A stretch of 5,291 nt of DNA from an uncultured Ilumatobacter sp. (GTDB taxonomy: Bacteria > Actinomycetota > Acidimicrobiia > Acidimicrobiales > Ilumatobacteraceae), in contig CALAHA010000235.1 in assembly GCA_937891565.1 (NCBI GenBank), positions 1-5,291 on the forward strand. The letters run 5' to 3'. Shown here in pieces: positions 4,900-5,291 of the stretch. Position numbers and translations under genes: made by a program. Each line of letters begins with the position of its first letter. Position 1 is the stretch's first letter. Under the pieces are notes generated by a model. That model searched no databases and was not told the DNA's origin. It saw only the letters and a program-made list of their open reading frames with translations.

Positions 4900-5291
4900 A
4901 CGTTGGGCAAGTGAACGAACCCCCTGCGCCTGTCGTTCACTTACTGGGGATCCGCCACCATGGCCCAGGATCGGCACGGTCGGTGCTGGCTGCGCTCGCT
5001 GCGATCCAGCCGTCGATTGTCCTCGTCGAGGCTCCGGCCGATGTCCAGTCGACGCTGTCGTGGATTGGCCACCCTGAACTTCTTCCGCCGGTTGCGCTGC
5101 TCGGCTACGTCGTCGCTCAGCCGGCGCAGGCGATCTTTGCCCCGTTTGCATCGTTCAGCCCCGAGTGGCAGGGCATCGCATGGGCGAACGAGCGAGGCAT
5201 TGAAGTTCGCGCCATCGACCTGCCACTCACCAACACCTTTGCCGGTGCGACTCGCGACGAGGCCCCGACGCTGGGCCAAGACGTCGGAAGG
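4896..5291 (+). CDS. DUF5682 family protein, N-terminal part (runs off the right edge)
   Basis: The frame is open to the window edge, giving 132 residues from GTG 4896 or 127 from GTG 4911. Using the 4911 numbering, key segments are HLLGIRHHGPGSARSV (10-25), IVLVEAPAD (36-44), FAPFASFSPEWQGIAWA (76-92) and RGIEVRAIDLP (95-105). GIRHHGPGSARS followed by V-E-x-P-x-D is the DUF5682 hallmark as I know it; this copy reads EAPAD where I would expect EGP-x-D. The GTG at 4896 overlaps the MoxR stop as GTGA, mirroring the SWIM/DUF5691 overlap, so I prefer it. The GTG at 4911 is a real alternative and lies inside a 10 bp inverted repeat. Neither has a Shine-Dalgarno. The pattern resembles TraB/TIKI and EreA/ChaN proteins, suggesting a hydrolase-like fold (inference). 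The missing C-terminal part and any vWA gene should lie downstream. Confidence 0.9.
   Translation, partial: MNVGQVNEPPAPVVHLLGIRHHGPGSARSVLAALAAIQPSIVLVEAPADVQSTLSWIGHPELLPPVALLGYVVAQPAQAIFAPFASFSPEWQGIAWANERGIEVRAIDLPLTNTFAGATRDEAPTLGQDVGR
4909..4942 (+). promoter_or_regulatory. Inverted repeat over the DUF5682 translation start
   Basis: AAGTGAACGA (4909-4918) is perfectly complementary to TCGTTCACTT (4933-4942), giving a 10 bp stem with a 14 nt loop in the mRNA. The GTG at 4911 lies wholly in the 5' arm. A further copy of GTGAACG at 4896-4902, which holds the upstream GTG, could compete for CGTTCAC (4934-4940). It may be a translation-controlling hairpin, a two-state switch or a protein-binding site. 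The pairing is seen directly; the function is inferred. Confidence 0.4.

Noticed and set aside
1..5291. Mobile element, CRISPR array, tRNA or rRNA
   Set aside because: I found no transposase or integrase motif, no regularly spaced long repeats, no paired terminal inverted repeats and no tRNA-like cloverleaf.

Overview
The window is GC-rich bacterial DNA with tightly packed genes, strong G/C preference at third codon positions, GTG starts and almost no Shine-Dalgarno sequences. The protein families present (a SWIM-finger protein of the actinobacterial type, DUF5691, a MoxR-like ATPase and DUF5682) fit an actinobacterium, perhaps an acidimicrobial lineage. The phylum is inferred from gene content and base usage; the genus cannot be read from the sequence.

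Layout. Positions 3-143 carry the last 46 codons of an unrecognised plus-strand gene. It converges on a minus-strand endonuclease/exonuclease/phosphatase (EEP) family gene (213-1058). The 69 bp between them hold small alternative hairpins and a hexamer repeated every 16 bp. A 50 bp divergent gap then leads into a plus-strand block: a SWIM zinc-finger protein (1109-2533) and a short DUF5691 protein (2530-3336), joined by an ATGA stop/start overlap. A minus-strand MmcQ/YjbR-family gene (3356-3730) interrupts the block. The plus strand resumes after an 80 bp divergent gap with a MoxR-like AAA+ ATPase (3811-4899) and the N-terminal part of a DUF5682 protein (4896 to the window edge), probably joined by a GTGA overlap.

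How the genes work together. SWIM, DUF5691, MoxR ATPase and DUF5682 form a gene neighbourhood that I recall from many bacteria, often followed by a von Willebrand factor A (vWA) protein. MoxR/vWA pairs elsewhere act as ATP-driven chaperones that remodel or activate a partner. I know of no established function for this larger set, so it is the best candidate here for an undescribed system. The DUF5682 N-terminus shows a G-x-x-H ... V-E ... A-x-x-x-G-x-x-V-x-x-I-D pattern resembling the TraB/TIKI and EreA/ChaN hydrolase-like families. That suggests a working model in which the ATPase (with a predicted downstream vWA partner) controls a DUF5682 enzyme, while the SWIM protein binds nucleic acid or protein. 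This model is inference.

Regulatory points: the SWIM and MoxR genes both lack a Shine-Dalgarno and have a TANNNT hexamer 7-8 nt upstream of the start codon, compatible with leaderless transcription. A perfect 10 bp inverted repeat covers one of two candidate DUF5682 start codons. I see no tRNA, rRNA, CRISPR array, insertion sequence or phage gene.
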